From contig NC_088301.1 of assembly GCF_032854445.1 (NCBI RefSeq), positions 17,632,018 to 17,696,017 of the forward strand: a stretch of 64,000 nt of DNA, written 5' to 3'. Of the stretch, positions 31,301 through 37,529 are shown piece after piece. A program made the position numbers and the translations under genes. Positions within the stretch are counted from its first letter, which is position 1; each line of letters starts with the position of its first letter. Under the pieces are notes generated by a model. It did no database searches. It was not told where the DNA came from and saw only the letters and a program-made list of their open reading frames with translations. Source of the DNA: Liolophura sinensis (lineage: Eukaryota > Mollusca > Polyplacophora > Chitonida > Chitonidae).

Positions 31301-34226
31301 AACCTTCGGCCTCTCTCGTGTAACTATGTCAAACCTGATGCAACGTTACAGACAGACAGGGAAGAGATCAGAAAGGCCAAGAACAGGCAGACCTAGGGTA
31401 ACTACGCCTAGAGAAGACGGGTGCCTTACACCAGAGAAACCGCTTCCTGACAGTGACGTCATCGTCAATCAATGCCTTAGGTGACCGGATCAGTCGGCAG
31501 ACCGTGTACAGGAGACTCATAGCTCACGGAATTAGGGCCTATCAATCATTCAGAGGGCAGTTGTTGACAGATGAACATCGTTGCCAGAGGTTGCGATGGG
31601 CTCCAATTGTACGCCTTTGGCAGGAGCGTGATTTGCAACGTGTTGTTTTACCGGATGATAGCCGCTTCTGCCTGTTCCGAACCGACGGCAGACAGCAAGT
31701 TTAGCGTCGAAGAGGCGAACAAACGGCTGCATCATGCGTCCAGGAGGTGTTACCGTTTGGTGGCGGCAGCGTGATTGTGTGTGGGGTGGGATTTGTAATG
31801 AGGAACGGACACCACTGGTCATCATGTACTGGAACCTAACAACTCAACTTTACGTGAATGAAATTCTACGTCCTGTTGTCCTGTCATTCCTTTAACAGAA
31901 GCCACGTGGTGTCCTGTACCAGCATTACAACGCCAAACCCCATACACCTCAAGTTGTGCAGAACTTCCTGGACGCCAACGACGTCAACCGCATGCCGTCG
32001 CCTGCAGGTCCCCAAGAAATGTCCCCCATAGAACACCTTTGGTATACCATGGGTCGTCGAGTAAGACAACGGCCACACTTTGCAGCCAACCGACAAGAAC
32101 TGGTGTTTCTTCTGCAAGATGAATGACAACGAATCCCATGTCATCTCATAAGACGACTGACTTTTTTTATGTGTCGGAGAGCTTTTGCATGCATTAAAGC
32201 AAGGGGTGGCTACCCGCGATATTGAATGGTTTTGATATTGACTGGTTTTAAAAGTAATCAAATTTTTGTGTACTCTGTCCATTGTTAACCGAGATGGAAT
32301 GGCTATTTTTCTACCTCTGCTCTGTTTTTTCACTTGTAAAATGATTTGAGGGCTGCTTTGTCCGTTCTTACCCAAGACTTTCAATATCTAAGGTCATTGG
32401 TCTTTTCAATATATTAAACTTAAGTCATCCTGTTTTTTTTTTTTGCTTTTGCAAATAAATTAATTTGAACTCTTTGTAAAATTTCTTTTGGCTGTCAGTA
32501 TATTATTTGGACAGCAATTTACCGAATGGTCCTGCATATGGCGTGTACATATGTCGCCTAAAGCTATACAATGAGTATAATTCTCTTGTAAGCAGATATG
32601 GACAGACCATCCAAAACCTCTGATTCCCTGTTTCATGATTGTATGTAACTATAGGCTAGGGCTGTTATATTTATACTGTTGAATAAGATCGTCCAGTTGG
32701 ATACATGAACAGTTGCAATCAAAGCATAACTGAGTTTCTGCACATATTTTACTATTAACAAGTTATATTCTAGCACGGTACACGATTTGAATACTGATTT
32801 CACTCAGTGGCCTAGAACATAGATTTCGTGTGGAAATAGCCCTTGCGTTTTTTTAACCTGGGATGTCCATCTTGGTTTACGGCTGGTACAGTATACGAAT
32901 GTCTGTTTCGACACATAGATCCAAACCTTTCCGACAGCCTTTTTCAGTTGATACTTCTGCACACTTCTGTGTCACTAGTCTGTATCGAACATCGGGGCAT
33001 TTAAAGGAACAATGAAGTTGATATATTGTTTACAAAAGCAAACCAGGCGTTTGCTTTGCCGACCTAAAATGTTCACATGAATTGTGATCGATAGAAATGG
33101 TCTTCTACCTACAGCAATGCGGGTAACGTTGTCTAAAAGTCATATCGCTTTGAAAATATGCCCTACATCTATCGGGTTAGACGATAACAATGCACGAACT
33201 ATATCCTCAACGCCAGAAGCTAAAGGCATACGACCCTATATTCTCTACGCCATAAACTAACAGATTACGGCCTTATACCCTCTATTCCAGGGCTAGCAAA
33301 ACACGACCCTATACCCTCTATTCCAGGAGCTAACAGCATATTATTCCTCTACGCCATAACCTAACAGCTTACAACCCCTCTACTTCATGGCTAACCTCAC
33401 ATGACCCTATATCTTCTACACCAGAACCTAGTACGACCATATATACTTTTCACCAAATGTTAACAACTCGCGACCCGATATAGTCTACTCCAGGAGCTAA
33501 AAACACACGACCCTATATCCTCTACACCAGGAGCTAGCACGACCCTATTCATTCTTCACCAGAAGGTAACAACTTGTGACACTTTATACTATACTCTAGG
33601 AGCTAACAACATACGACCCTATATCTTCCACGCCAGGAGCAAACAACACACCACTCCCATTCTGACCAATTATTCACTAATTTACTTTGATTTTAAAGTT
33701 TCAGACCTAACGGATACCTCTAAAGATTACACGGGAGTGATTGCGGGAAGTGCTGTCGGAATATCTCTTGTTGTCTTGGTCACCGGACTCATTATTATTG
33801 TTATGGTGTAAGTCTGGACTAGCTTTAAACCCGTGTACAGTCGCTTTATGAGTAATATCTGTACTCCTACTACTGTCCGAGTTTTCAGAAAAGAAACAGA
33901 ACGCACTAGGTCTCAAATTTTCTACATACAGCGTAGTTGGTAATAGTTGTTTTAAATTTGTGATACAAATGTATTTAATGTAGTTTCCTTTTTTGCCATA
34001 TCGTCGTCTCATTTCTTCTATTAGCCGGAGGATAACGACGCGTGTGCAGACAGGTGGTGCTAAAGGCTCTGGACCAAACAGTACTCCAGCAGAGGAGAGC
34101 TCCGTTCCCGCAGAAGTTATGAATCGAAGTGAGATGTCTGAGCCGGCAAGCTTGTATAATACACGTGATGAAAATTCTGGTGAAGATCCCCCCTATGAAG
34201 CCATTCGTGAATACGTCAATCTGTGA
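13255..34226 (+). CDS. Copy B: F-type lectin/EGF transmembrane receptor with tyrosine-motif tail (exon span)
   Basis: Ten exons (13255-13312, 16248-16352, 17793-18032, 18418-18621, 19305-19454, 23750-23899, 24436-24585, 25631-25783, 33705-33807, 34025-34226) have consensus acceptors and GT donors and sum to 1515 bases, one uninterrupted frame of 504 residues plus stop. Layout: signal peptide about 1-20; short EGF 20-54; F-type lectin domain 55-202; four eight-cysteine EGF-like repeats 203-403; juxtamembrane and TM 404-438; cytoplasmic tail 438-504. The EGF spacing (CxPGTYGPGC...CGNC) is that of MEGF10/CED-1/SREC-like receptors. The tail carries YNTR, YEAI and YVNL; YVNL fits a Grb2-type SH2 site (pYxN). 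A type I membrane receptor for glycan or cell-surface ligands, perhaps an engulfment receptor, is inferred. The model skips a frameshifted pseudoexon at 20261 and truncated ones at 22478 and 22962. The 7.9-kb intron before the TM exon, packed with transposons, is the weakest part. Confidence 0.72.
13777..13865 (-). mobile_element. SINE family I with internal deletion
   Basis: Minus orientation. It has the complete 3' block (ACGCCGTACTCAAGAATATTTC) and core start GGCGGCCAGCATTATG, then jumps to the tRNA-head bases CACGGAGGCCCC. It is flanked by perfect 12-base repeats CTGTAACATAAT at 13765-13776 and 13866-13877. Copy A at about 4245-4260 is the empty site. Confidence 0.88.
15011..15387. other. 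Copy B intron, nothing recognised
   Basis: End of the A/B paralogous block and unique intron sequence; overlapping short frames have no recognised content. Confidence 0.4.
15388..15552 (+). mobile_element. 5'-truncated, diverged SINE family I
   Basis: Plus orientation, lacking the tRNA head: TGCTGGCTTGTCCGGTCGTACATG, then CAACAACCTTGTGGAGGGTCGT, ATAATTCTGGCCGCCGTAGT and the AATATTGAGTACGGCGTAAAA block with an AAATAAATTAA tail. Confidence 0.8.
15553..16247. other. Copy B intron
   Basis: No gene seen. 16130-16247 is paralogous to 22840-22961 (CACCCAGTAACTTAAATGGG / CAACCCAGTAATTTAAATGGG, then ATCAACATTTACA and TCTAACCTGAC), showing that this EGF exon module was copied within the gene. Confidence 0.6.
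16248..16352 (+). CDS. Copy B exon 2: short EGF-like segment
   Basis: TTTCAG acceptor and GTAAGT donor; phase 1 at both ends. Encodes WGQLCGNCLSQCNEETGECS then GKCALGWDGPTCSR: six cysteines with the glycine-rich C-terminal EGF loop. At 35 residues it is shorter than the later 50-residue repeats and lacks the CxPGTYG start, so it is the C-terminal part of such a repeat or a minimal EGF. Being directly after the signal exon and before the lectin domain is an inference from frame and order. Confidence 0.7.
16505..16575 (-). mobile_element. SINE family I 3'-end fragment
   Basis: Only the tail and terminal block remain (TTTATTTATTTATTGACTTGATT, TTTTATGCCGTACTCAAGAATATTTCA); the core is missing. 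Confidence 0.7.
16576..17100. other. Copy B intron, nothing recognised
   Basis: AT-rich intronic sequence with no conserved coding or RNA features. Confidence 0.4.
17117..17376 (+). mobile_element. SINE family I, near full length
   Basis: Plus orientation: GGCCTCCATGGCTTAGTTGG (A-box region), B-box-like GAGTTCAAGTCCAGCTC, GCGGATGGTCGTGGGTTTCC, ATAATGCTGGCCGCCGTTGT and the terminal block with (AAAT)n. Flanking near-repeats CATTTAGTCC (17108) and CATTCAGTCC (17379) look like a slightly diverged TSD. Confidence 0.88.
17793..18032 (+). CDS. Copy B exon 3: N-terminal half of F-type lectin domain
   Basis: GGCAG acceptor, GTGAGT donor, 240 bases, phase 1 at both ends. Starts NVAFNQSTTQSSDY, then FTSGLAVDG, CTFTGNPQPAFWTVALDAQY and RFRIYNRNDSDCPGPC. 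This is the eel-fucolectin/tachylectin-4/pentraxin-1 (FTP) fold signature: NVA...Q.S, AVDG, W.V.L and IYNR. The Arg of IYNR is at the family fucose-contact position. The family His that lies 26 residues before it is Phe here (CTFT). A C-x3-C replaces the usual adjacent Cys pair. Sugar specificity may therefore differ from L-fucose. Confidence 0.85.
18418..18621 (+). CDS. Copy B exon 4: C-terminal half of F-type lectin domain
   Basis: GCTTCAG acceptor, GTAAGT donor, exactly 68 codons, phase 1 at both ends. Joined to exon 3 it completes a Cys codon and gives CGQRLSGFSLSVGNSSQNY, matching the family C..RLSGF..VGN motif with the second fucose-contact Arg. Cysteines in KVCYQ, NGVCN and SLCEVQIFG fit the conserved disulfides. 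Two N-glycosylation sequons are present (NSS, NTT). The domain end LCEVQIFG is diagnostic. Confidence 0.88.
18640..19260. other. Copy B intron
   Basis: No gene recognised. A local GCGATAATGTATTTATTGG repeat occurs twice (18852 and 18888). Confidence 0.4.
19305..19454 (+). CDS. Copy B exon 5: EGF-like repeat
   Basis: TATCAG acceptor, GTAATT donor, 150 bases, phase 1. Encodes CAPGTYGPGCGRRCGNCAQG, then PSVCNTTSGHCPQRTPRC and MEGYSGLKCDTG: all eight cysteines present. Same subtype as exons at 47056 and 52437 in copy C and the pseudoexon at 22478. Confidence 0.88.
19903..20158 (+). mobile_element. SINE family II, diverged
   Basis: Begins GGCTTCGGTGGCCTAATAGTT (A-box-like) and has GGATCAAACC (B-box-like) 43 bases on, then TGACTGGTTGGACCAGTGTC and TATAGTGTGACTGGG. 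The same blocks occur at 63818-64000, so this is a second tRNA-derived SINE family, distinct in head and body from family I. Confidence 0.68.
20261..20407 (+). pseudogene. EGF-like pseudoexon with frameshift
   Basis: AACAG acceptor; begins CNSWTHESDCEMKCGNC, then loses frame; in the next frame it continues VCDVTVGYCPDRIPRCMPGYS and VTCDT. Belongs to the CNPGTYGS subtype (24436, 50265, 236). Skipping it preserves the copy B frame since both neighbours are phase 1. Confidence 0.8.
20985..21930 (+). pseudogene. Harbinger (HARBI1-like) transposase relic 1
   Basis: An N-terminal piece near 21131 reads ELLDRFRLDAAQEVG. The frame at 21337-21729 contains GVSQPTVSRAITATV (helix-turn-helix) and the signature FPGIIGSIDGTHVQI with the first catalytic Asp. 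In shifted frames follow VIDAKYNILDMV and a GDS.YPSKRW block with the second Asp region. Stops and frameshifts make it inactive. The upstream non-coding repeats (AATTCTTAAG motifs) match relic 2 at 29137. Confidence 0.82.
21931..22470. other. Intron with a perfect hairpin
   Basis: Duplicated in part at 28140-28240 (GCAATTAATATTGCTGTCTTAATGGTAAGATCTTT). Contains the 15-bp hairpin listed separately. No gene recognised. Confidence 0.5.
22290..22326. repeat. Perfect 15-bp stem hairpin
   Basis: ACAACTGCCCAATAT and ATATTGGGCAGTTGT are exact reverse complements separated by a 7-base loop. No known RNA gene is recognised; see findings. Confidence 0.85.
22478..22524 (+). pseudogene. Truncated EGF-like pseudoexon
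   Basis: Starts CAPGTYGP like exon 5 but is cut after about 45 bases and runs into intron sequence equivalent to 19630 (GGCAGGAACAATG.). The acceptor is AAAG instead of CAG. An internal deletion removed the rest of the exon and its donor. Confidence 0.78.
22962..22983 (+). pseudogene. Truncated copy of the exon 2 module
   Basis: AATTTCAG then TTTTGGGGCAGCTGTGTGG, matching the start of the exon at 16248, then replaced by unrelated sequence. The joined text reads KDNILADMLSRA, which resembles the end of an LTR-retrotransposon RNase H region; that reading is tentative. Confidence 0.6.
23130..23690. repeat. Intron block duplicated at 47230-47690
   Basis: CAAAACTACAGGTG.AACA..G.C.A, GTGTATCTGTTAGATA/GTGTGTCAGTGGTACG and AATTATGTG.AAGT stretches occur in the same order in copy C, where the mariner relic has since entered. 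Confidence 0.65.
23750..23899 (+). CDS. Copy B exon 6: EGF-like repeat
   Basis: AAAAG acceptor (weaker than CAG), GTTAGT donor, 150 bases, phase 1. Encodes CANGTYGPDCKKRCGNCKEG, VCKKTSGHCPQTSPIC and RPGFLPPTCET: all eight cysteines. Its copy C counterpart at 48319 is badly decayed. Confidence 0.8.
24156..24315 (+). mobile_element. 5'-truncated SINE family I with TSD
   Basis: Plus orientation from GTAAGTGGGAAGGTCTCGCAG through the core and an (AAAT)6 tail. Direct repeats TGAAATCATAGG (24144-24155) and TGAAATCACAGG (24316-24327) flank it. The paralogous site in copy C (about 50143-50155, AAAATCACAGG) is empty. Confidence 0.9.
24436..24585 (+). CDS. Copy B exon 7: EGF-like repeat
   Basis: TTCAG acceptor, GTCGGT donor, 150 bases, phase 1. 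Encodes CNPGTYGSDCKRKCGHCSEG, SVCDVTIGHCPDRKPRC and SPGYSGVACDTG: eight cysteines. It is the only intact member of this subtype; the others (236, 20261, 50265) are frameshifted. Confidence 0.87.
24960..25346. repeat. Intron block present four times in the cluster
   Basis: CAATGGACTAAATGATTGGG, ACACCCACCTTGACATAAAT, a CT-rich run and CTCACGGCGAACAGAAATTG recur in order at 20741-20970, 28918-29130 and 50770-51155. The stretch 25190-25345 is almost identical to 51000-51155. These repeats mark internal segmental copying of EGF-exon modules. Confidence 0.75.
25631..25783 (+). CDS. Copy B exon 8: EGF-like repeat
   Basis: TTTGCAG acceptor, GTGAGT donor, 153 bases, phase 1. Encodes CRNNTWGKDCQEKCGNCYDK, ECNAVIGECPVATGNPRC and DLGYTGTDCVKG: eight cysteines and an NNT sequon. 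It is the most divergent repeat and has no second copy in the window. Confidence 0.85.
25800..26550. other. Intron, nothing recognised
   Basis: Several short open frames on both strands (25912-26350, 26226-26537) without recognisable domains. Start of the 7.9-kb intron before the TM exon. Confidence 0.45.
26553..26662. repeat. 110-bp element with perfect 14-bp inverted repeats
   Basis: TGAGGGATAACATG at 26553-26566 and CATGTTATCCCTCA at 26649-26662 are exact reverse complements 82 bases apart. May be a tiny MITE or an inverted-repeat terminus of a larger element; no convincing TSD is seen. Confidence 0.7.
26786..27536. mobile_element. Possible solo LTR, about 750 bp, family 2
   Basis: Starts TGTTACGACAC and ends GCGCACATAACA, the same termini as the LTR at 11675-12682, and contains a similar CTTATATAGCCTGG TATA-like block before the 3' part. 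The interior differs. A clear TSD is not visible, so the exact ends are uncertain. Confidence 0.55.
27630..28060 (-). pseudogene. DIRS-like tyrosine recombinase relic
   Basis: On the minus strand in pieces: DRRLCVCTALVKYI, then KVSKDTICRWLKICLLRSGID, HSVMAASVSKANPCS and IDRITKTAGWWSECTFA, followed in a shifted frame by NNKPIKKDATG. This is the C-terminal catalytic part of a tyrosine recombinase of the kind carried by DIRS/Ngaro-type retroelements. The Arg of the HxxR motif is Met (HSVM) and frameshifts are present, so it is inactive. Confidence 0.72.
28061..28915. other. Intron, partly duplicated
   Basis: 28140-28240 matches 22085-22180. An open frame at 28231-28440 (IDLTEGLQLCENADLQKYLL) and an overlapping one to 28636 have no family that I recognise; they may be relics of an unidentified mobile element. 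Confidence 0.4.
29137..29960 (+). pseudogene. Harbinger transposase relic 2
   Basis: Starts with GGGCCCGTATTCATAAAG, typical of a Harbinger terminal repeat, inside the four-copy intron block. It shares with relic 1 the AATTCTTAAG-rich leader, an ATGGGG.. start, and LCNGDDMRVSQPTLSRAITATV, then a deletion that removes the IDGTH region, TITTVLTFNLLS and the late GDS.YPSK region. A 163-codon minus-strand frame here is its shadow. Confidence 0.75.
30400..32580 (+). pseudogene. Reverse transcriptase relic of copy B, split by a Tc1 element
   Basis: Paralogous to 7085-7905. Pieces: LLVSVFNQTGHRYIDVKGIK, NNIYVKFVKTIYQHCKDIPI with the GTRCAALLADLYLFSYE motif, then LNLKENTDCPDSTSYLDLY before 30966, and after the insertion the CCTGCATATGGCGTGTACATATG (PAYGVYI) block near 32530. 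The uninterrupted copy A version fixes the insertion point. Confidence 0.8.
30967..32499 (+). mobile_element. Tc1-type DNA transposon, 1.53 kb, decayed
   Basis: Ends ACTGACGGCCAAAA (30967-30980) and TTTTGGCTGTCAGT (32486-32499) form a 14-bp TIR with one mismatch. The transposase relic spans about 31173-32223 in several frames: RLTREQREMALGMVSIGATH (paired-like HTH), GRPRVTTPRED, LPDDSRFCLF (first Asp), WGGICNEERTPL, HYNAKPHTPQVVQNFL where the second catalytic Asp is Tyr, and MSPIEHLW (Glu). Stops and frameshifts also occur. The large minus-strand frame at 31884-32384 is a shadow. Confidence 0.88.
32600..33160. repeat. Paralogue of 7906-8600
   Basis: Non-coding tail after the reverse transcriptase relic, shared with copy A. 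No gene seen. Confidence 0.65.
33165..33655 (+). repeat. 37-bp minisatellite before the TM exon (copy B)
   Basis: Imperfect units of the form ACGACCCTATATCCTCTACT followed by CCAGGAGCTAACAGCAT, about 13 copies. It ends some 50 bases before the TM exon acceptor. The same unit forms an array in copy C (53640-54195) and a remnant in copy A. Confidence 0.9.
33705..33807 (+). CDS. Copy B exon 9: juxtamembrane and transmembrane segment
   Basis: GTTTCAG acceptor, GTAAGT donor, 103 bases, entering in phase 1 and leaving in phase 2. Encodes DLTDTSKDYTGVIAGSAVGI then SLVVLVTGLIIIVMV, an uninterrupted hydrophobic helix of about 24 residues. The small-residue G..AGSAVG motif at the outer end is kept in copies A and C. 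Confidence 0.87.
34025..34226 (+). CDS. Copy B exon 10: cytoplasmic tail with tyrosine motifs, stop
   Basis: CTATTAG acceptor, phase 2, ends TGA. The junction gives MVRRITTRVQTGGAKGSG, a basic stop-transfer. Later SLYNTRDENSGED and PPYEAIREYVNL end the protein. The final ten residues hold two tyrosines in YxxI and YxxL context spaced two residues apart, closer than a classical ITAM (6-8). YVNL fits a Grb2-SH2 consensus. The exon is as long as in copy C (202 bases), with the motif unchanged. Confidence 0.9.
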
Positions 34227-34376
34227 TAAAACATACAGATCTCGAAAACAATGTCCAGGCTGTTATATTGTATTTCTGGATAAACCGAGATTATACTTGT
34301 GGTCTAAACCTCCCCGACATCTGCTCACTATGTGCTGTTATAATGTGATTGTATATTAAATGTGATGAAAACTCAG

Positions 34377-34382
34377 AATAAA
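34377..34382 (+). promoter_or_regulatory. Polyadenylation signal, copy B
   Basis: AATAAA about 150 bases after the stop codon; the same signal is in the same context at 54937-54942 for copy C. Confidence 0.65.
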
Positions 34383-36230
34383 ACACTGACAGGTAAACTA
34401 ACAAGAAGCCGTTTTTTCTCGGGTTACGTTTGACATTTGCCAAATATCACAATGGCATCGATGCTCTGGTTTAACTCTATGTTATTGTTATAGTATTTCA
34501 TATCACTTGGAATATTTGTGGGGCATCGGCCTAATCCAAAGGCCTCAATTCTTTGATAGTTCAGATTGAGATAAAACTACTTATATCGTGTTGTTGACCC
34601 GGGACTTCCATGGCAGACGTCGCATGCAGTGCTGTCATTGTGCTTGTCGATTTTCTTATTGAATAACATTTCATCTTAGGGCTCCATCACGTTTCATCCT
34701 AGAAGAGAATGTCTCTATCGGCGTCTACAAACGTTGCTGGCTGCACAGAATTCTAAGGCAAATGTCATTAAACTGTGTATTCTTGACGATGTGCTGAATT
34801 TGAAACAGATGATACTTCACAGTACGATAACAAAATAAAAATAACAAAAAATAACGTTCGTACACGATGCTAACCTTCGTTCAAGCTGTATATTCTCCTT
34901 TATAATGCTGTGGAACTATAGCCAATGGGTCTTTCGATGGGTCGTTCAAAAGTGTTTTAAAAGTTATTTCAGTCTTTAAAACCGTTATATCATTCTTTGC
35001 CTAATACAAAACGAATGACATTTATGCCAGACTAAAGTTAATACCGGTCTTAATTGCCAATACGCATTTGAAGAACAATTGGTGCTTCTTTATGAAATAT
35101 GGCGCGAAAGTCGAGCAAAACAATCAAGTGGTGTTGTGAATAGATAATTGCATTTTCCAAAACAATTCAAAACACCATTTCCCAAAGGAATATAAAGGAT
35201 ATGGTATATAAATAGCAAATAGAACTTGAAACAAATAACAGAGATGGAATTGTCTGTTTGCTACGATGCATGGAATACAAACAGAAAAAATAAGTGTTTT
35301 GTTTCTAAACACCAATCTGGTGCAGTTAGGAAACACATCCCTAAAATTACTAACATAGAGCTTTTTTATTCGAACACCAGGATTGAATAAAGGCTACAAG
35401 GCGAGAAGTGTATATATAATTTGCCTTTTAATGAGACACAATTTACAATTTCTGACTTAAACTATATTTTGACTGTTTTTCTGATCTGATTTTGTCCTTT
35501 AAAACACTTAGTAAATTTACACCCAGGGGATTTCTACGTTTTTAGTATTGAGACATCTGTCTGTGTCTCCCCGGGTAGATGATCAATTGTATACTTCCGA
35601 TTGCAGCTGTTATTTTTTGGTATAAACAATGTACACTAGAATACCGGCCCGGGATTTTATCTGAACTGGTGTTTATCGTATTTTTGTTGAGGATCTTCAA
35701 GAAACTCTGAGTCTTGGTGGAAACATTTGAAGTAAAATTGTTAAATGTCTTGGCGCAGGTTCTGACTAAGAATTCTCTGTGGTATCCCAACGTTATGTAC
35801 TACGATCAAAGGTGGATGAACCCAGCGTACGACATAACGCAGACTAAATAACTATTTTAGCTTCAAACAGGATATTCAGAACTTCAGAATTTAGTATATA
35901 AATGTAATCATTTATGTCGTAAATGGCATGAGTTTATTGCATAAACGGGGCGATTTAAGTCTTTCTATGTGTATGATCAACATTATAAAGCGGTCTTAAT
36001 ATAAGATGTTGCTTAAACATATCTAAGTATCTAATAATTGAACATTAAACACCTTTTTTATCTGTTGCAAAGAGATGTTTATCACGCTTTCCATGGTTAA
36101 GCATTTGTTTCTTCAGTGCATTAGTATATAAAGTTTTGTTTATTTGCTGTATACAATCCTGTACTGTTTTTCCCCCCTATGTACCTATGTTAACCATTGC
36201 TAATGCATTTAATATCACGGAATAGTCAGC
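34383..36230. repeat. Copy B 3' flank shared with copy C flank
   Basis: Blocks align with 54943-56785 in order: AAGCCGTTTTT near 34409/54970, a TTTTTGGTATAAA.AATGT block near 35612/56573, and GGTATCCCAACGTTATG then GGATGAACCCAGCGT near 35783-35830/56709-56785. After 35970 it aligns with the copy A flank instead. No gene seen; the short frames have no recognised domains. Confidence 0.65.
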
Positions 36231-36242
36231 AGCTGTCATTTT

Positions 36243-36391
36243 AGAAAGTGGACACAGCCCACGACCATCCGCAGGTTACTGGCAGTTGTACGACCAGAGA
36301 GGTAGCCAGCATGAGCTTGAGTTAAACTCACAGTAATCACATGAGCCATTGTGCCGCTGTGTAACGCTAACCACTGGACCACTGAGGCTTC
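36243..36391 (-). mobile_element. Partial SINE family I, shared with copy A flank
   Basis: Minus orientation: CCCACGACCATCCGCAGGTT, CTGGCAG, AGGTAGCCAGCATGAGCTTG, GCTAACC and CACTGAGGC. The 3' block and tail are absent. Equivalent to the SINE at 10500-10763. Confidence 0.75.
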
Positions 36392-36559
36392 CACTCCAGA
36401 ATTTTTCACGAACACGATGATGGTCAGTTTTATTACTGAAGGAAACCGAGATAATCCAGCGACCTTGGCAAATTATTGATGAAGTTTAGCAGCAGTGATG
36501 TAGAGATATTGTCACCATAATGTTGTAAAACTAGTGGCCTGTAAGGAGCGTTCGTCCAC

Positions 36560-37240
36560 ACGATTGTAGACGACGATTTGTAGTCACGAAAATCACTGGA
36601 TGGTAGACAACGGTTTATAGTCACCAAGACCACACGAAGGTAGACGACGGTTTATAGTCACCAAGACCACATGATTGTAGACAACGATTTTTTGTTACCA
36701 AGACCACATGATGGTAGGCGACCCTTTACAGTCACAAAGACCACATGACACAAAACAACGATTTTTTGTTACGAAGACCATATGATGGTAGGCGACGGTT
36801 TATAGTCACCAAGACCACGTGATGGTAGACAACGGTTTATAGTCACCAAGACCACATGATTGTAGGCGACCCTTTATAGTCACAAAGACCACATGACACA
36901 AAACAACGATTTTTTGTTACGAAGACCATATGATGGTAGGCGACGGTTTATAGTCACCAAGACCACGTGATGGTAGACAACGATTTTTTGTTACCAAGAC
37001 CACATGATGGTAGGCGACCCTTTATAGTCACAAAGACCACATGACACAAAACAACGATTTTTTGTTACGAAGACCATATGATGGTAGGCGACGGTTTATA
37101 GTCACCAAGACCACGTGATGGTAGACGACGGTTTATAGTCACCAAGACCACATGATAGTAGACAACGATTTTTTGTTACGAATACTACACGATGGTAGAC
37201 GACGGTTTAAAGTCACCAAGACCACATAGTAGTAGACAAG
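36560..37240 (+). repeat. 37-bp minisatellite with higher-order pattern
   Basis: About 18 units of GACCACATGATGGTAGGCGA plus CGGTTTATAGTCACCAA. Two main variants occur: one with CGATTTTTTGTTAC and one with CCCTTTATAGTCAC. Variant triplets containing the rare GACACAAAACAACGATT unit recur every three to four units, showing block duplication. Confidence 0.9.
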
Positions 37241-37277
37241 TGAGTTATATAGTCTGTATAGACCGTTCCAGTGAGAT

Positions 37278-37526
37278 ATGGGAAAAGTAAAAATAAACTT
37301 AAAATATGATCAAAATTTAGGTGGTGGTCATCTCAAATTCGTAGAAGAATCAAGACGACAAAATCATCGTGTGCATAGCAGCTTTTATTGCAAAAAAATA
37401 TGTGGTGGTCATCTCAAATTCGTAGAAGAATCAAGACGACCAAACCCTCGTGCGGATGGGAACTTTAATTGCAGAGTTAAAGCTATAAACAGAACAGTCT
37501 GGGTTATGCGTTCAACTTCTGTTTGA
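37278..37526 (+). other. Open frame over two 81-bp direct repeats, unknown
   Basis: An 82-codon frame in which GGHLKFVEESRR(Q/P)N(H/P)R appears twice because the DNA GTGGTGGTCATCTCAAATTC repeats with an 81-base (27-codon) period. I do not recognise the sequence. It lies directly after the 37-bp array. It could be a fragment of a mobile element; evidence for a gene is weak. Confidence 0.25.
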
Positions 37527-37529
37527 ATA

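Noticed and set aside
31884-32384. 166-codon minus-strand frame
   Set aside because: Antisense shadow of the Tc1 transposase relic, whose plus-strand motifs (AKPHTPQVVQ, SPIEHLW) are unmistakable.
36560-37240. CRISPR-like array of 37-bp repeats
   Set aside because: Units are contiguous with no unique spacers, in a eukaryotic genome; it is a minisatellite.
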